This document shows, piece after piece, positions 37,198-50,968 of a stretch of 64,000 bases of DNA (position 1 is its first letter; each line of letters begins with the position of its first letter). The notes under the pieces were generated by a model, which saw only the letters and a list, made by a program, of their open reading frames with translations, was not told the origin of the DNA and searched no databases. The stretch comes from Herbaspirillum sp. SJZ107. Lineage in GTDB: Bacteria > Pseudomonadota > Gammaproteobacteria > Burkholderiales > Burkholderiaceae_D. The position numbers were made by a program, and so were the translations under genes. Where the stretch lies: the NCBI RefSeq assembly GCF_006715485.1, contig NZ_VFNH01000002.1, positions 372,001 to 436,000 on the forward strand, read 5' to 3'.

Positions 37198-38595
37198 TTA
37201 TTCGCCGAGCTGGCTGCGCACGCGCGCGATCGCCAGCCTTACCTGGTTCGGCGCGGTGCCGCCGACGTGGTCGCGCGCCGCCACCGAACCTTCCAGCGTC
37301 AGCACCGCGAACACGTCCTGCTCGATCAGCGGCGAGAATTCGCGCAGGCGCTCCAGCGCCATCTCGGACAGGTCGCAGCCGGCGTCGTCGCAGGCACGCA
37401 CCGCGTGCGCAACGGCTTCGTGGGCGTCGCGGAAGGGCAGGCCCTTCTTGACCAGGTAGTCGGCCAGGTCGGTCGCGGTGGCGTAGCCTTGCAGGGCGGC
37501 GGCGCGCATGTTGTCCGCCTTGACGGTGATGCCGGCAGCCATGTCGGTGAAGATGCGCAGCGTATCCAGCACGGTGTCGACGGTGTCGAACAGCGGTTCC
37601 TTGTCTTCCTGGTTGTCCTTGTTGTAGGCCAGCGGCTGGCCCTTCATCAGGGTCAGGAGGCCCATCAGGTGGCCGTAGACGCGGCCGGTCTTGCCGCGCG
37701 CCAGTTCCGGCACGTCCGGGTTCTTCTTTTGCGGCATGATCGACGAGCCGGTGCAGAAGCGGTCGGCGATGTCGATGAAGCCGACACGCGGGCTCATCCA
37801 CGTCACCAGCTCTTCCGACATGCGCGAGATGTGCATCATCAAGACCGATGCGGCCGCCGTGAACTCGATCGCGAAATCGCGATCAGACACGGCATCGAGC
37901 GAGTTGTGGCTGACGTCTTCGAAGCCGAGCGTCTTGGCCACGCGCAGGCGGTCGATCGGGAAGGTGGTGCCCGCCAGGGCGGCGGCACCCAGCGGCAGGC
38001 GGTTCACGCGGCGGCGCGTGTCCGCCATGCGCTCGGCGTCACGGCCGAACATCTCGACATAGGCCAGCAGGTGGTGGCCGAAGGTCACCGGCTGCGCCAC
38101 CTGCAGGTGCGTAAAGCCCGGCATGATGGTGCCGGCGTGCTGCTCGGCCAGGTCGGTCAGGGCGCCGCGCAGGCCTTTCAGCAGGGCGAGGATGTCGTCG
38201 ATGGCGGCGCGCATGTACAGGCGGATGTCGGTGGCCACCTGGTCATTGCGCGAGCGGCCGGTGTGCAGACGCTTGCCGGCATCGCCGACCAGTTCGGTCA
38301 GGCGTTTTTCGATGTTCAGGTGCACGTCCTCGAGGTCGAGCAGCCATTCGAACTGGCCGGCTTCGATCTCGCCCTTGATCTGGGCCATGCCGCGCTCGAT
38401 CTCGGCGCGGTCCTCGGCGCTGATGATGCCTTGTGCCGCCAGCATCTCGGCGTGGGCGAGCGAACCCTGGATGTCGAACAGGGCCAGGCGCTTGTCGAAG
38501 AAGACCGAGGCGGTGTAGCGCTTGACCAGGTCCGAGACCGGTTCGGAGAAGCGGGCCGACCAGGCTTCCGCTTTTTTGTCGAATTGTGAAGTCAT
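37198..38595 (-). CDS. argH: argininosuccinate lyase
   Basis: A 465-residue fumarase/aspartase-superfamily enzyme, last step of arginine synthesis. The signature '[12 protein letters not shown]', '[19 protein letters not shown]' and '[18 protein letters not shown]' are all present. The ATG at 38595 is the start; a longer upstream frame has no family similarity. The leader contains short imperfect repeats of TGAGGCAATGAG. Confidence 0.97.
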   Translation of the reverse strand: MTSQFDKKAEAWSARFSEPVSDLVKRYTASVFFDKRLALFDIQGSLAHAEMLAAQGIISAEDRAEIERGMAQIKGEIEAGQFEWLLDLEDVHLNIEKRLTELVGDAGKRLHTGRSRNDQVATDIRLYMRAAIDDILALLKGLRGALTDLAEQHAGTIMPGFTHLQVAQPVTFGHHLLAYVEMFGRDAERMADTRRRVNRLPLGAAALAGTTFPIDRLRVAKTLGFEDVSHNSLDAVSDRDFAIEFTAAASVLMMHISRMSEELVTWMSPRVGFIDIADRFCTGSSIMPQKKNPDVPELARGKTGRVYGHLMGLLTLMKGQPLAYNKDNQEDKEPLFDTVDTVLDTLRIFTDMAAGITVKADNMRAAALQGYATATDLADYLVKKGLPFRDAHEAVAHAVRACDDAGCDLSEMALERLREFSPLIEQDVFAVLTLEGSVAARDHVGGTAPNQVRLAIARVRSQLGE

Positions 38596-38824
38596 GATGG
38601 AGGCGATGAATGAGGCAATAAGTGAGGCAATGAGGGGGTATTGACTGGATTGCTCGGATTGGATTTCCTGATTATAAACTGTGCACGCCGCACGGCGGCC
38701 AATGGCCACCGCGCCGGCTGCCGCATTGGCTGCGCATATTGCCCACGCATATTGTTCGATGACTTCCGCGCCAAAATCCCGGATGATGTGGTCTCCTGAT
38801 CTAATTGACAACTTGGAGACTCGA

Positions 38825-39460
38825 ATGAAGCGGACGATTGCGGTGGCAGCCATGGTGGCGATGGGGACGATGGGCGCGGTCACGGTCGCGCAGGCACAGG
38901 CGACGGCCACGCCGGCCACCCCGGCAGCAGTGGCGCCGCCGGCCGCTGCAGCGCAGGCCCAGCCGCAGACGCAGACGCAGACGCAGATGCAGGCAGCGGT
39001 CCAGGCCCGCGCCGCCGACGTCGCCAGCATCGACGCCATCGTCGCGGCCCTGTACGACGTGATCTCGGGCGAGGCCGGCAAGCCGCGCGACTGGAACCGC
39101 ATGCGCTCGCTGTTCGCGCCGGAAGGGCGGCTGATGGCGGTCGCGCGCCGGCCCGACGGCGAGGTGGTGATGCGCACGATGACGGTCGAGGACTATATCG
39201 GGCGTAACACGAAAGCCTTTGCGACGATGGGCTTCTTCGAGCGCGAGGCCGCGCGCACCACCGAGACCTTCGGCCAGATCGCGCATGTGTTCAGCACCTA
39301 CGAATCGCGTCACGCGGCCGGCGATGCCAAGCCTTTCCAGCGCGGCATCAACAGCATCCAGCTGGCCCACGACGGCAAGCGCTGGTGGATCGTGAACCTG
39401 GTATGGCGGGCCGAGGACAAGGAGCTGCCGCTGCCGGAGCGCTACCTGCCGAAACCTTGA
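38825..39460 (+). CDS. exported NTF2-like protein
   Basis: About 211 residues. Signal peptide '[21 protein letters not shown]', then a low-complexity Ala/Pro/Gln linker with a QTQTQTQ run encoded by a GCAGAC hexamer repeat, and an NTF2/SnoaL-like domain from about residue 65 ('VIWSGEAG'-type helix here '[16 protein letters not shown]', ending '[20 protein letters not shown]'). TTGGAG precedes the ATG at 38825. Function unknown; a periplasmic binding or scavenging role is only a guess. Confidence 0.75.
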   Translation: MKRTIAVAAMVAMGTMGAVTVAQAQATATPATPAAVAPPAAAAQAQPQTQTQTQMQAAVQARAADVASIDAIVAALYDVISGEAGKPRDWNRMRSLFAPEGRLMAVARRPDGEVVMRTMTVEDYIGRNTKAFATMGFFEREAARTTETFGQIAHVFSTYESRHAAGDAKPFQRGINSIQLAHDGKRWWIVNLVWRAEDKELPLPERYLPKP

Positions 39461-39570
39461 CGGCACGCTGGGCAGGGGCCGGCAGGCGCGCACGATTGGG
39501 CGTTTCGGCCGGCCTTTCGGGGATCGGCGCTAGAATTGGCTTTTTTACCAGAGTTGGTAAGTGGCGTTCC

Positions 39571-40014
39571 ATGATTTCAACGACTAACGACTCGAGTTTC
39601 CAGGTCAGCACCGACCGCACGCGGCTCGACGTGCCGATGATCTATCGCTTCCTGAGCGAGCATTCGACCTGGGCCATCGGCATTTCGCTGAGTGTGGTCG
39701 AGAGCTCGATCGAGAATTCGCTGTGCTTCGGCGGCTACATCGATGGGCGCCAGATCGCGTTCGCGCGCGTCGTGACCGACTACGCCACCATCGCCCATCT
39801 GGAAGACGTGTTCGTCATCCCGGAATTCCGTGGCCACGGCTATGCCAAGCAATTGATCCGCATGGTCATCGAGCACCCGAGCCTGCAGGGCTTGCGCCGC
39901 TTCACGGTCAATACCACCGATGCGCACAGCCTGTTCGAGCGCTTCGGCTTCTGCATCCCCAAGCGCCCCGACACCATCATGGAGCGCTTCCTGCCCAAGC
40001 TGTATTTGTCCTGA
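39571..40014 (+). CDS. GNAT-family N-acetyltransferase
   Basis: A 147-residue acetyltransferase with the acetyl-CoA motif in 'VIPEFRGHGYAKQLIRMVI' and a preceding beta strand 'IAHLEDVFV'. The C-terminal 'SLFERFGFCIPKRPDTIMER' is typical of single-domain GNAT proteins. Substrate unknown. A short TTACCA/TGGTAA inverted repeat lies at 39545-39560, just before the gene. Confidence 0.88.
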   Translation: MISTTNDSSFQVSTDRTRLDVPMIYRFLSEHSTWAIGISLSVVESSIENSLCFGGYIDGRQIAFARVVTDYATIAHLEDVFVIPEFRGHGYAKQLIRMVIEHPSLQGLRRFTVNTTDAHSLFERFGFCIPKRPDTIMERFLPKLYLS

Positions 40015-40166
40015 TACGGCAACGCAAGACATATTTGTCGAATGTCGGTCAACACGGCTGCATTGCCCTACAATTACGCTAAGCGCTGATCCCGGTCCGG
40101 ACCACCCTCCGGCCGCGATCGCCGCCCCGATCCATCGGTCTGCGCTCTTTGTTGGGAAGGAATCTC

Positions 40167-41429
40167 ATGTTCCGCTCTGCCGTTTGCCATGTTGTCCGTG
40201 TATTGTCCGTCCTGTCCGTCGTCCTTGCCGTTCCCCTCTGCGCCATCGCCCAGCCGGCCGGCGCCCGGCCCGCCCCGGCAGCCGAGGCGCCACCGCCCAA
40301 GGGGTCCCTGATCATCATCGGCGGCAACCTGCGGCCCACCAACGGCGCGGTATGGGAGCGCATCGTCCAGCAGGCCGGCGGCAAGGGGGCGCGCATTGCC
40401 GTGTTCGCCTCCGCATCCGGCTATCCCGAGCGCTCGGGCCGCAGCCTGGTCGAGGTCTTCAACCGCTACGGCGCACGCGCCTTCTTCGTGCCGGTGGCGG
40501 TCAAGCTGGCCGGCAGCGATTACCAGGCCGCGGCCGACGATCCCGAGCTGGCGCAGGCGGTGCGCAACGCCAACGGTGTGTTCTTCGCCGGCGGCGACCA
40601 GAGCCGCATTACGCGCGCGCTGCTGCATGCGGACGGCAGCCACACCCGCGTCCTCGATGCCGTGTGGGACCTGTACCGCAACGGCGGCGTGGTCGCCGGT
40701 TCCAGCGCCGGCGCCGCCATCATGAGCAGCACCATGTTCGGCCGCCCGCGCGCGGTGCTGGCCACCCTCAAGCTGGGCGTGGCTGAAGGGCAGGAGCTCG
40801 CCGACGGGCTCGGCTTCATCGGCAAGGACGTGTTCATCGACCAGCACCTGCTGGTGCGCGGCCGCTTCGCGCGCATGCTGCCGGCCATGCTGGCCAAGGG
40901 CTACAAGCTCGGCCTCGGCATCGACGAGGACAGCGCCATGGTGGTGCTGCCCAACCGCGACGTCGAAGTGATCGGCTACAAGGGCGCGCTGGTGCTCGAC
41001 CTGGCCGACGCCACCGTGCACGAGGGCGCCTTCAACGTCAGCAACGTGCGCGTCAGCTACCTCGACAACGGAGACCGCTTCAACATCGATACCCACGCCT
41101 TCACGCCCTCCGAAGACAAGGCCGACGGCAAGCTGGATGCGTCGCGGCCCTACTACCGCGAGCCGCTGTTCAGCGCCGACATCCTCGGCAACAGCACGGT
41201 GGTCGACCTGATGAGCAAGCTGATCGACAGCGACCAGCCGGAAGCCATCGGCATCACCCTCGGCAGCCCGAGCGGCGTGCAGCCCGACCTCGGCTTCGAG
41301 TTCCGCTTCACGCGCGCCGGCGACAGCGTCGGCTACCAGTCGGCGTCCACCGAGGCCTATTCGATCTACAACCTGCGCCTCGACATCCGGCCGATCCTGA
41401 TCCGGCGCCCGCTGTATCAATATAAATAG
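40167..41429 (+). CDS. exported cyanophycinase-like peptidase (S51 family)
   Basis: A 420-residue protein. The signal peptide 'VLSVLSVVLAVPLCAIAQP' is followed by an S51-type domain: 'GSLIIIGGNLRP', 'VFFAGGDQSRITRAL' and the nucleophile block 'VAGSSAGAAIMS'. Cyanophycinases release beta-Asp-Arg dipeptides from cyanophycin; an exported form could use polymer from dead cells, and the sequence cannot show whether cyanophycin is the true substrate. Immediately followed by an M64 peptidase. GGGAAGG precedes the ATG at 40167. Confidence 0.88.
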   Translation: MFRSAVCHVVRVLSVLSVVLAVPLCAIAQPAGARPAPAAEAPPPKGSLIIIGGNLRPTNGAVWERIVQQAGGKGARIAVFASASGYPERSGRSLVEVFNRYGARAFFVPVAVKLAGSDYQAAADDPELAQAVRNANGVFFAGGDQSRITRALLHADGSHTRVLDAVWDLYRNGGVVAGSSAGAAIMSSTMFGRPRAVLATLKLGVAEGQELADGLGFIGKDVFIDQHLLVRGRFARMLPAMLAKGYKLGLGIDEDSAMVVLPNRDVEVIGYKGALVLDLADATVHEGAFNVSNVRVSYLDNGDRFNIDTHAFTPSEDKADGKLDASRPYYREPLFSADILGNSTVVDLMSKLIDSDQPEAIGITLGSPSGVQPDLGFEFRFTRAGDSVGYQSASTEAYSIYNLRLDIRPILIRRPLYQYK

Positions 41430-41508
41430 TCAGGCTGCGCTGGGGCCAATGCCGTGCGCGCTGGGCAGTACAATGCCGGCATCCTCAGCCGCCAGAAAGA
41501 CCCTGCCC

Positions 41509-42942
41509 ATGTCGCTCCGATCGACCGTCTCCGCCGCGCTGCTGGCGCTGTGCCTCAGCCCCGGCGCCCAAGCCGCTCAGGCCGCCCAGGCCGCCCGGCA
41601 GCCCGCCACCGTCCGCCTCGACTATACCCACAGCGGCAATGCGCTGGACGAGCACTACGCCGTCGAGCGGGTGCTGATCGAGCCGCTGCCCTGGCCGGGC
41701 GACCTGTCGCAGCGCTTCGACGACACCAACCGCGGCAACAACCGGGTCGAGGTGGCGGACGCGAAGACCGGCGACCTGCTGTATTCGCGCGACTTTTCGA
41801 CGGTCTTCGGCGAGTGGAAGACCACCGAGGAAGCGAACAAGGTCAGCCGTGGCTTCCACGAGTCGGTACGCTTTCCCAAGTTCGACAAGCCGGTGCGCGT
41901 GCGCATCCTGAAGCGCGACGAGCGCAACGGGTTCTCGGTGGCCTGGAGCATCGAGGTCGATGCCGATGGCCAGGACGTCGTGCGCAAGCAGGCGCCCGCG
42001 CTGGCGCAGCCGATCCCGATCGTGGTCAACGGCCCGTCGCCGCAGAAGGTCGATCTGCTGATCCTGGGCGACGGCTACACGCAGGCCGACATGCAGAAGT
42101 TCGAAGCGGATGCGCGCCGCCTGTCGGCCCATCTGTTCGCGGTGTCGCCGTTCAAGGAGCGCGCCCGCGATTTCAACGTCTGGGCGATGGCCGTGCCGAC
42201 CCGGGAATCGGGCATTTCGCGGCCGTCGACCGGCGTGCACCACGCCTCCGCGCTCGGTACGCGCTACGACATCTTCGGCAGCGAGCGCTACGTGCTGACG
42301 CTGGATAACCGGGCGCTGCGCGACATCGCGCAATATGCGCCCTACGAATTCATCGAGATCCTGGTCAACAACGACACCTATGGCGGCGGCGGCATCTTCG
42401 GCCAGTTCAGCACGGCCGCGGCCGGCAACGAGTGGGCCGAGTACCTGTTCGTGCACGAGTTCGGCCATCATTTCGCCGGCCTGGCCGACGAGTACTACAC
42501 CTCGCCGGTGGCTTACCAGTCGAGCGGGGCGCGCATGGAGCCGTGGGAGCCGAACGTGACCGCGCTGCGCGATCCGGCCCGGCTCAAGTGGAAGCAGCAC
42601 GTCCAGGCCGGCACGCCGCTGCCGACGCCCTGGCCCAAGGCCGACTACGAGAGCGCCTCGCGCGCCTACCAGAAGCGCCGCGCCGCACTGCGCGCCACCA
42701 ACCGTCCCGAGTCCGAGATGAGCGCGCTGTTCCGGGAAGACCTGGCGCGCACGCGTGAACTGTTTGCGCCGGCGCGCTACCGCACCGCGATCGGCGCCTT
42801 CGAGGGCGCCAACTACGAGGCCAGCGGCTACTACCGCCCGGCCATGCAGTGCATCATGTTCGACCGCAGCGAGCAATTCTGCCCGGTGTGCCGCGACGGC
42901 ATCAGCGAGATCATCGACCTGTACGCGCGTCCGGCTAAATAA
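41509..42942 (+). CDS. exported M64-family zinc peptidase
   Basis: A 477-residue protein with a signal peptide ('AALLALCLSPGAQAAQA'), an N-terminal beta domain (about 30-180), and an M64 (IgA peptidase-like) domain with 'KVDLLILGDGYTQADMQKF' and the zinc motif 'HEFGHHFAGLADEYY' around residue 316. It lies 79 bases after the cyanophycinase-like gene, same strand, and is probably co-expressed. A broad extracellular protease role is the family inference; a host-IgA role is not implied. Confidence 0.9.
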   Translation: MSLRSTVSAALLALCLSPGAQAAQAAQAARQPATVRLDYTHSGNALDEHYAVERVLIEPLPWPGDLSQRFDDTNRGNNRVEVADAKTGDLLYSRDFSTVFGEWKTTEEANKVSRGFHESVRFPKFDKPVRVRILKRDERNGFSVAWSIEVDADGQDVVRKQAPALAQPIPIVVNGPSPQKVDLLILGDGYTQADMQKFEADARRLSAHLFAVSPFKERARDFNVWAMAVPTRESGISRPSTGVHHASALGTRYDIFGSERYVLTLDNRALRDIAQYAPYEFIEILVNNDTYGGGGIFGQFSTAAAGNEWAEYLFVHEFGHHFAGLADEYYTSPVAYQSSGARMEPWEPNVTALRDPARLKWKQHVQAGTPLPTPWPKADYESASRAYQKRRAALRATNRPESEMSALFREDLARTRELFAPARYRTAIGAFEGANYEASGYYRPAMQCIMFDRSEQFCPVCRDGISEIIDLYARPAK

Positions 42943-43093
42943 CTGGCTTGCAGGCAACACCGCGCAGGGGTGCGCTGCCGAACAGATAGGCGGCGCGCTG
43001 CCTTCTATCCTAGTTTCATAATCAGATCAAGAGTATTCCGGCTACAAACCGGCCGGGATATAGCCATCTCCTCCATATGAAACGGGATTTATC

Positions 43094-43681
43094 ATGCATA
43101 AAATCGTCGCTACCCTGATCGCCGGCCTGCTGGCCGCCTCCGCCCAAGCCCAGACCCAAACCCAGCCGCAAGCCAAGCCGCAGCACGAATCGCAGCGCCA
43201 CAGCAGCGCCAACTCGGCGCCGATCGGCCAGGCCGTGAGCGGCAACAACTCGACCGCCTCGGGCGTGTCGGGCACCGGCCTGCGCACCGACGGCACCGCC
43301 AATACCGGTTCCGCGCACGCCGCCACCGGCTTGCAGGCGGCCGGCGTCAACGCGGCCGGCCAGGTCACCGGCAAAAGCACGTCGGTGGTCGGCGTCGCCG
43401 CGGGCAAGTCGGATAACGTGAATGCCCAGGCCACCAACACCACCGCACCGAACAGCACTGCAGCCGATGCCCCGGCCACCGGCGGCCGCGGCAAGGCCGG
43501 CACCAAGGCCGAGAAGGAAGTGCGCAAGTCGAACACGACCAAGGTCAAGGAGCCGGTCGGTTCGCGCATGAAGACCGAGACCTCGGCCGAAGCGGGTCTC
43601 GAGAAGCGTGCCGAGGCCAAGGAAAAATCGGTCCGTAAATCGGCCGAACGTGCTGCCGGCGGCACCGGAGAAAACCGTTAA
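43094..43681 (+). CDS. exported low-complexity protein, unknown function
   Basis: A 195-residue protein: signal peptide 'KIVATLIAGLLAASAQAQ', a Ser/Asn/Gly/Thr-rich middle with no predicted fold, then a Lys/Glu-rich helical C-terminus ('GLEKRAEAKEKSVRKSAER'). Its signal peptide is nearly the same as that of the next gene, so the pair probably arose by duplication or shared export. No family recognised. The upstream 151-base gap contains no clear promoter. Confidence 0.65.
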   Translation: MHKIVATLIAGLLAASAQAQTQTQPQAKPQHESQRHSSANSAPIGQAVSGNNSTASGVSGTGLRTDGTANTGSAHAATGLQAAGVNAAGQVTGKSTSVVGVAAGKSDNVNAQATNTTAPNSTAADAPATGGRGKAGTKAEKEVRKSNTTKVKEPVGSRMKTETSAEAGLEKRAEAKEKSVRKSAERAAGGTGENR

Positions 43682-43856
43682 GACAGCGCCAGGCGCACGC
43701 TGAAAACTTTTGTCACAACTTTAACATTTTTCCAAAAGGCAGTGTGTGCTGGCGAACAGAAGCTGGGGTGCCGGCAGCCTATTCTGGATACACAGCAAGA
43801 CAAAAACAACGAGGCGCAAGTCGCCCTGCCATATATAAACGACAAGGAGAAACACC

Positions 43857-44357
43857 ATGAACAAACTGCTCGCCACCCTGATCGCCGGCCTGTTCGCCAC
43901 TTCGGTCTACGCACAAACCGCCCCTGCGGTGCAGTCGGGCATGAGCGGCGCTGCCGGCGTCACCGCGACCGGCAACGCCGATGCCGACAAGGACATCGCC
44001 AAGGCCGACCAGAAGGAAGCCAAGGAAGTCGCCAAGCAGGACGAAAAGATCCACAAGGCCAGCACCCAGGCCAGCGAAAAGAAAGCCAAGGCCCAGTCCA
44101 AGGCCGACAAGAAAATCGCTGACGCTCAGGAAAAAGTAGCGAAGGCCGATCCGGAAGACAAGGCCAAGGCATCGGCCAAGGCCGAGAAAAAGATCGCCGA
44201 CGCCCAGTACGACGCCCAGAAGACCATGATCAAGGCCGACGAAAAAGCCCAGAAGAAGATCGTGGACGCGAACGCCGACAAGGCCAAGGCACAAGCCAAG
44301 GCAACCGAGAAGCGCTCGGAAGCGATGGCTGAGGCGCACAAGGACGCTGCCAAGTAA
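43857..44357 (+). CDS. exported Lys/Ala-rich coiled-coil protein, unknown function
   Basis: A 166-residue protein: signal peptide '[18 protein letters not shown]', then almost wholly Ala/Lys/Asp/Glu helical repeats such as '[11 protein letters not shown]' and '[13 protein letters not shown]', with pI well above neutral. It resembles histone H1-like or lipoprotein-anchored periplasmic coiled-coil proteins only in composition. AAGGAGA precedes the ATG, and a strong terminator follows. Tandem to the similar gene at 43094. Confidence 0.7.
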   Translation: MNKLLATLIAGLFATSVYAQTAPAVQSGMSGAAGVTATGNADADKDIAKADQKEAKEVAKQDEKIHKASTQASEKKAKAQSKADKKIADAQEKVAKADPEDKAKASAKAEKKIADAQYDAQKTMIKADEKAQKKIVDANADKAKAQAKATEKRSEAMAEAHKDAAK

Positions 44358-44378
44358 TTCGACGTGCAGAAATAAAAA

Positions 44379-44403
44379 ACGGACCTTCGGGTCCGTTTTT
44401 TTT
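44379..44403 (+). terminator. intrinsic terminator after the Lys/Ala-rich gene
   Basis: A 7-base-pair stem (44379-44385 with 44390-44396) closed by a TTCG tetraloop, followed by eight T residues. Confidence 0.92.
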
Positions 44404-44452
44404 GCGCTTCGAATTACGCAGGGTGGGCACCCGTGCCCACCCTGCGCATTTA

Positions 44453-46795
<2,343 letters not shown>

Positions 46796-46841
46796 TTTTG
46801 CTTGTTCGTTCCTGGAGGCGCTGTTAGCTGCTCACGCTGAC

Positions 46842-46922
46842 TTGGGCCCCTGCCTGCGCAGGGGCGACGGTTTTACGGCTGATGCCTTGAGCACGTCGTC
46901 CCTGCGAAGGCAGGGACCCAAG
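46842..46922. repeat. REP-like inverted pair between parE and parC
   Basis: Two inverted copies of the family (46842-46869 and 46894-46922) fill most of the 139-base gap between the co-directional parE and parC genes. Core matches the paa and 4.8-kb elements. Confidence 0.85.
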
Positions 46923-46934
46923 TTCTCCTCTAAA

Positions 46935-48932
<1,998 letters not shown>

Positions 48933-49035
48933 GCTGGATCTTGATTAAGTCAAATGCTTGCGCATTCTATCTTGTCGCGCGGAAATAGAGCTTCAAAAAA
49001 CCGCGAAGGCAGCAGTTTCAATCGGAACGCGCGAT

Positions 49036-49076
49036 TTGGAAAGGGGTATGTCGACTTGTACTGTATATAGATACAG
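49036..49076 (+). promoter_or_regulatory. LexA-type box overlapping a candidate promoter
   Basis: CTGT-N8-ACAG stands at 49061-49076, matching the SOS box pattern of beta/gammaproteobacteria, with an AT-rich spacer. A plus-strand -35/-10 pair (TTGGAA at 49036-49041, TACTGT at 49059-49064, 17 bases apart) overlaps it. The nearest plus-strand gene begins at 49212, and parE begins 128 bases away on the other strand. Functional use is inferred from position. Confidence 0.6.
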
Positions 49077-49211
49077 TATTCTTGCGTTTCAAGGCCAAGT
49101 TTGCAAGGTCAAAGTGTCAATTGACAACGCTAAGTCAGCATCATCATGACATTTCGACATTTTTTTCAGCACAAACGTACCACGCAGCCGCGGCGGGTCT
49201 ATAGTTGAAAC

Positions 49212-50189
49212 ATGGCAGAAGACATCGAGAAGCGCGATACTGCCGGCCCGCCGCAGGACGGACCTTCCGGACCGCCGCGTGTGCCGGATCGGCGCGCCAC
49301 GGGGGGATCATCGCGCTACCTCCGCACTGGCGATACGCCGCTGAACCTGGCCGGACGCGTGCTGCGTTCGCGCTGGCGGGCGCTGACCGACCGTTTCCAT
49401 CGCGACTTCATGCGGCGCACGCTGCGCATCGGCGTCTCGGCGCGCATCTACCATCCGGAACCCGGCGCCACCGGCCTGCGCAGCAAGAACCTGCAATACC
49501 TGGAAGAGTCGATCGCGCAATGGGTGATGTCGCGCGACGTGCTGGTGTTCATGGTGCCGACCGTGAACACGACTGGCCTGCTCCATCCCAGCAACATCAC
49601 GCTGCGCCACTACGCGCGCCACCTGGACGGCCTGGTGCTGCAGGGCGGCGCCGACGTCTCGCCGATGACCTATTCGGAAAGCCCGACCCGGCCCGAATGG
49701 AGCGGCGACCGCGCGCGCGACGTCTACGAACTCGAACTGCTGCACGAATTCGTCGAGGCCGGCAAACCGGTGCTCGGCATCTGCCGCGGCTGCCAGTTGA
49801 TCAATGTCGCCTTCGGCGGCACCCTGCACCAGGACGTGGCCACCGACCTACCGGACGCCCATCCCCACGTACACGAACTCTACGACGCGCACCGCCATGC
49901 GATCGTGTTCCCGAACGGCTCCTCGCTCAAGAAAATCTTTCCCAAGCAGGGGCGTGCGGTGGTGAACTCGATCCACCACCAGGCGGTCAAGGACCTGGGG
50001 CGCGATATCCACATCGAGGCGATGTCGGACCCGGACGGCGTGGTCGAGGCGATCCGCTACCAGCGCGCGCCCTTCGTGATGGGCTTGCAGTGGCATCCGG
50101 AATTCCACCGGGCCGGGGGCGGGGACCTGCTGGATTGCACACCGGTGCTGGATGAGTTCTTGAGGGCGGCGCGGGAGACGCGGCTTTAA
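49212..50189 (+). CDS. class I glutamine-amidotransferase-like hydrolase (peptidase C26, PuuD-like)
   Basis: A 325-residue protein. A class I GATase triad is present: nucleophile Cys in 'GICRGCQLINVAFGG' and His/Glu in 'QWHPEFHRAGG'. This resembles gamma-glutamyl-gamma-aminobutyrate hydrolase. A 75-residue N-terminal extension rich in charged residues and Arg ('RSRWRALTDRFHRDFMRRTL') is unusual. It is downstream of the LexA-type box, and its end overlaps the convergent DeoR-family gene by four bases. Confidence 0.87.
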   Translation: MAEDIEKRDTAGPPQDGPSGPPRVPDRRATGGSSRYLRTGDTPLNLAGRVLRSRWRALTDRFHRDFMRRTLRIGVSARIYHPEPGATGLRSKNLQYLEESIAQWVMSRDVLVFMVPTVNTTGLLHPSNITLRHYARHLDGLVLQGGADVSPMTYSESPTRPEWSGDRARDVYELELLHEFVEAGKPVLGICRGCQLINVAFGGTLHQDVATDLPDAHPHVHELYDAHRHAIVFPNGSSLKKIFPKQGRAVVNSIHHQAVKDLGRDIHIEAMSDPDGVVEAIRYQRAPFVMGLQWHPEFHRAGGGDLLDCTPVLDEFLRAARETRL

Positions 50190-50947
50190 GGTGTCGCAAA
50201 CGTCAACGCCACCCCCCGTTCCCGATACGGACGCACCATCTCTTCCGCCGTATCCCCCGCCACCACCATCCCGCTGATCTCGGACATCCCCACCACCCGG
50301 TACGGCGATGCCGTCGCCAGCTTTTCCGGCGACGCCAGCACGATGGTCTCGGCCGCCGCCCGGCACAGCGCGCGCTTGACGCAGGCCTCTTCGTAATCCC
50401 CGGTCGACAGGCCTTCGTCCGGATGTACGCTGGTCACGCCCATGAAATAGGTGTCGGCCCGGATCTGGGCAATGGCTTCCACGGTCGCCGCCCCCACCGC
50501 CACCGCCGAGTGGCGGAACAGGCGTCCGCCCAGCAGGATGACTTCGATCTCGGGGCGTTCCATCAACTCCATCGCGATCGACGGGCTGTGGGTGACCACC
50601 GTGGCGCGCAGCGTGCGCGGCAGGGCCCGGACCAGCTGGGTGCAGGTAGTGCCGCCGTCCACGCACACGACCTGGCCTGGCTGCACCATGGCGGCGGCGG
50701 CGCGGCCGATCGCGGCCTTGTCGCCGGGCGCGATGTGCTGGCGCGCCGCGAAATCGGCCAGCGCCGCGCTGGCCGGCAGGGCGCCGCCGTGCACCCGCTG
50801 CAGCAGGCCTTCCTTGGCCATCTCGCGCAGGTCGCGGCGGATGGTGTCTTCCGACACGCCGAGTTCGCTGCTGATGCGGGTGGCGACGATCTGGCCATCG
50901 CGCCGCAGGACTTCCATCAGATAGTGTTTGCGCTGGCTCGTCAGCAT
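50186..50947 (-). CDS. DeoR/GlpR-family transcriptional regulator
   Basis: A 253-residue regulator with an N-terminal DeoR winged HTH ('MLTSQRKHYLMEVLRRDGQ', 'LGVSEDTIRRDLREMAKEGL') and a DeoRC sugar-phosphate sensor domain ('GQVVCVDGGTTCTQL', 'DTYFMGVTSVHPDEGL', 'EACVKRAL'). Divergent from the NudK fusion gene; repeated TTGCACGATA units in the gap are its probable operator. The ATG at 50947 has GGAAAG ahead; a longer frame upstream lacks support. Confidence 0.93.
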   Translation of the reverse strand: MLTSQRKHYLMEVLRRDGQIVATRISSELGVSEDTIRRDLREMAKEGLLQRVHGGALPASAALADFAARQHIAPGDKAAIGRAAAAMVQPGQVVCVDGGTTCTQLVRALPRTLRATVVTHSPSIAMELMERPEIEVILLGGRLFRHSAVAVGAATVEAIAQIRADTYFMGVTSVHPDEGLSTGDYEEACVKRALCRAAAETIVLASPEKLATASPYRVVGMSEISGMVVAGDTAEEMVRPYRERGVALTFATP

Positions 50948-50968
50948 GCTGTGCTTTCCAAGATGTGC

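Noticed and set aside
48958..49149. 63-codon plus-strand frame across the LexA-type box
   Set aside because: Its start lies in the parE leader, composition is not protein-like and no ribosome binding site is seen; the region is better read as promoter DNA.
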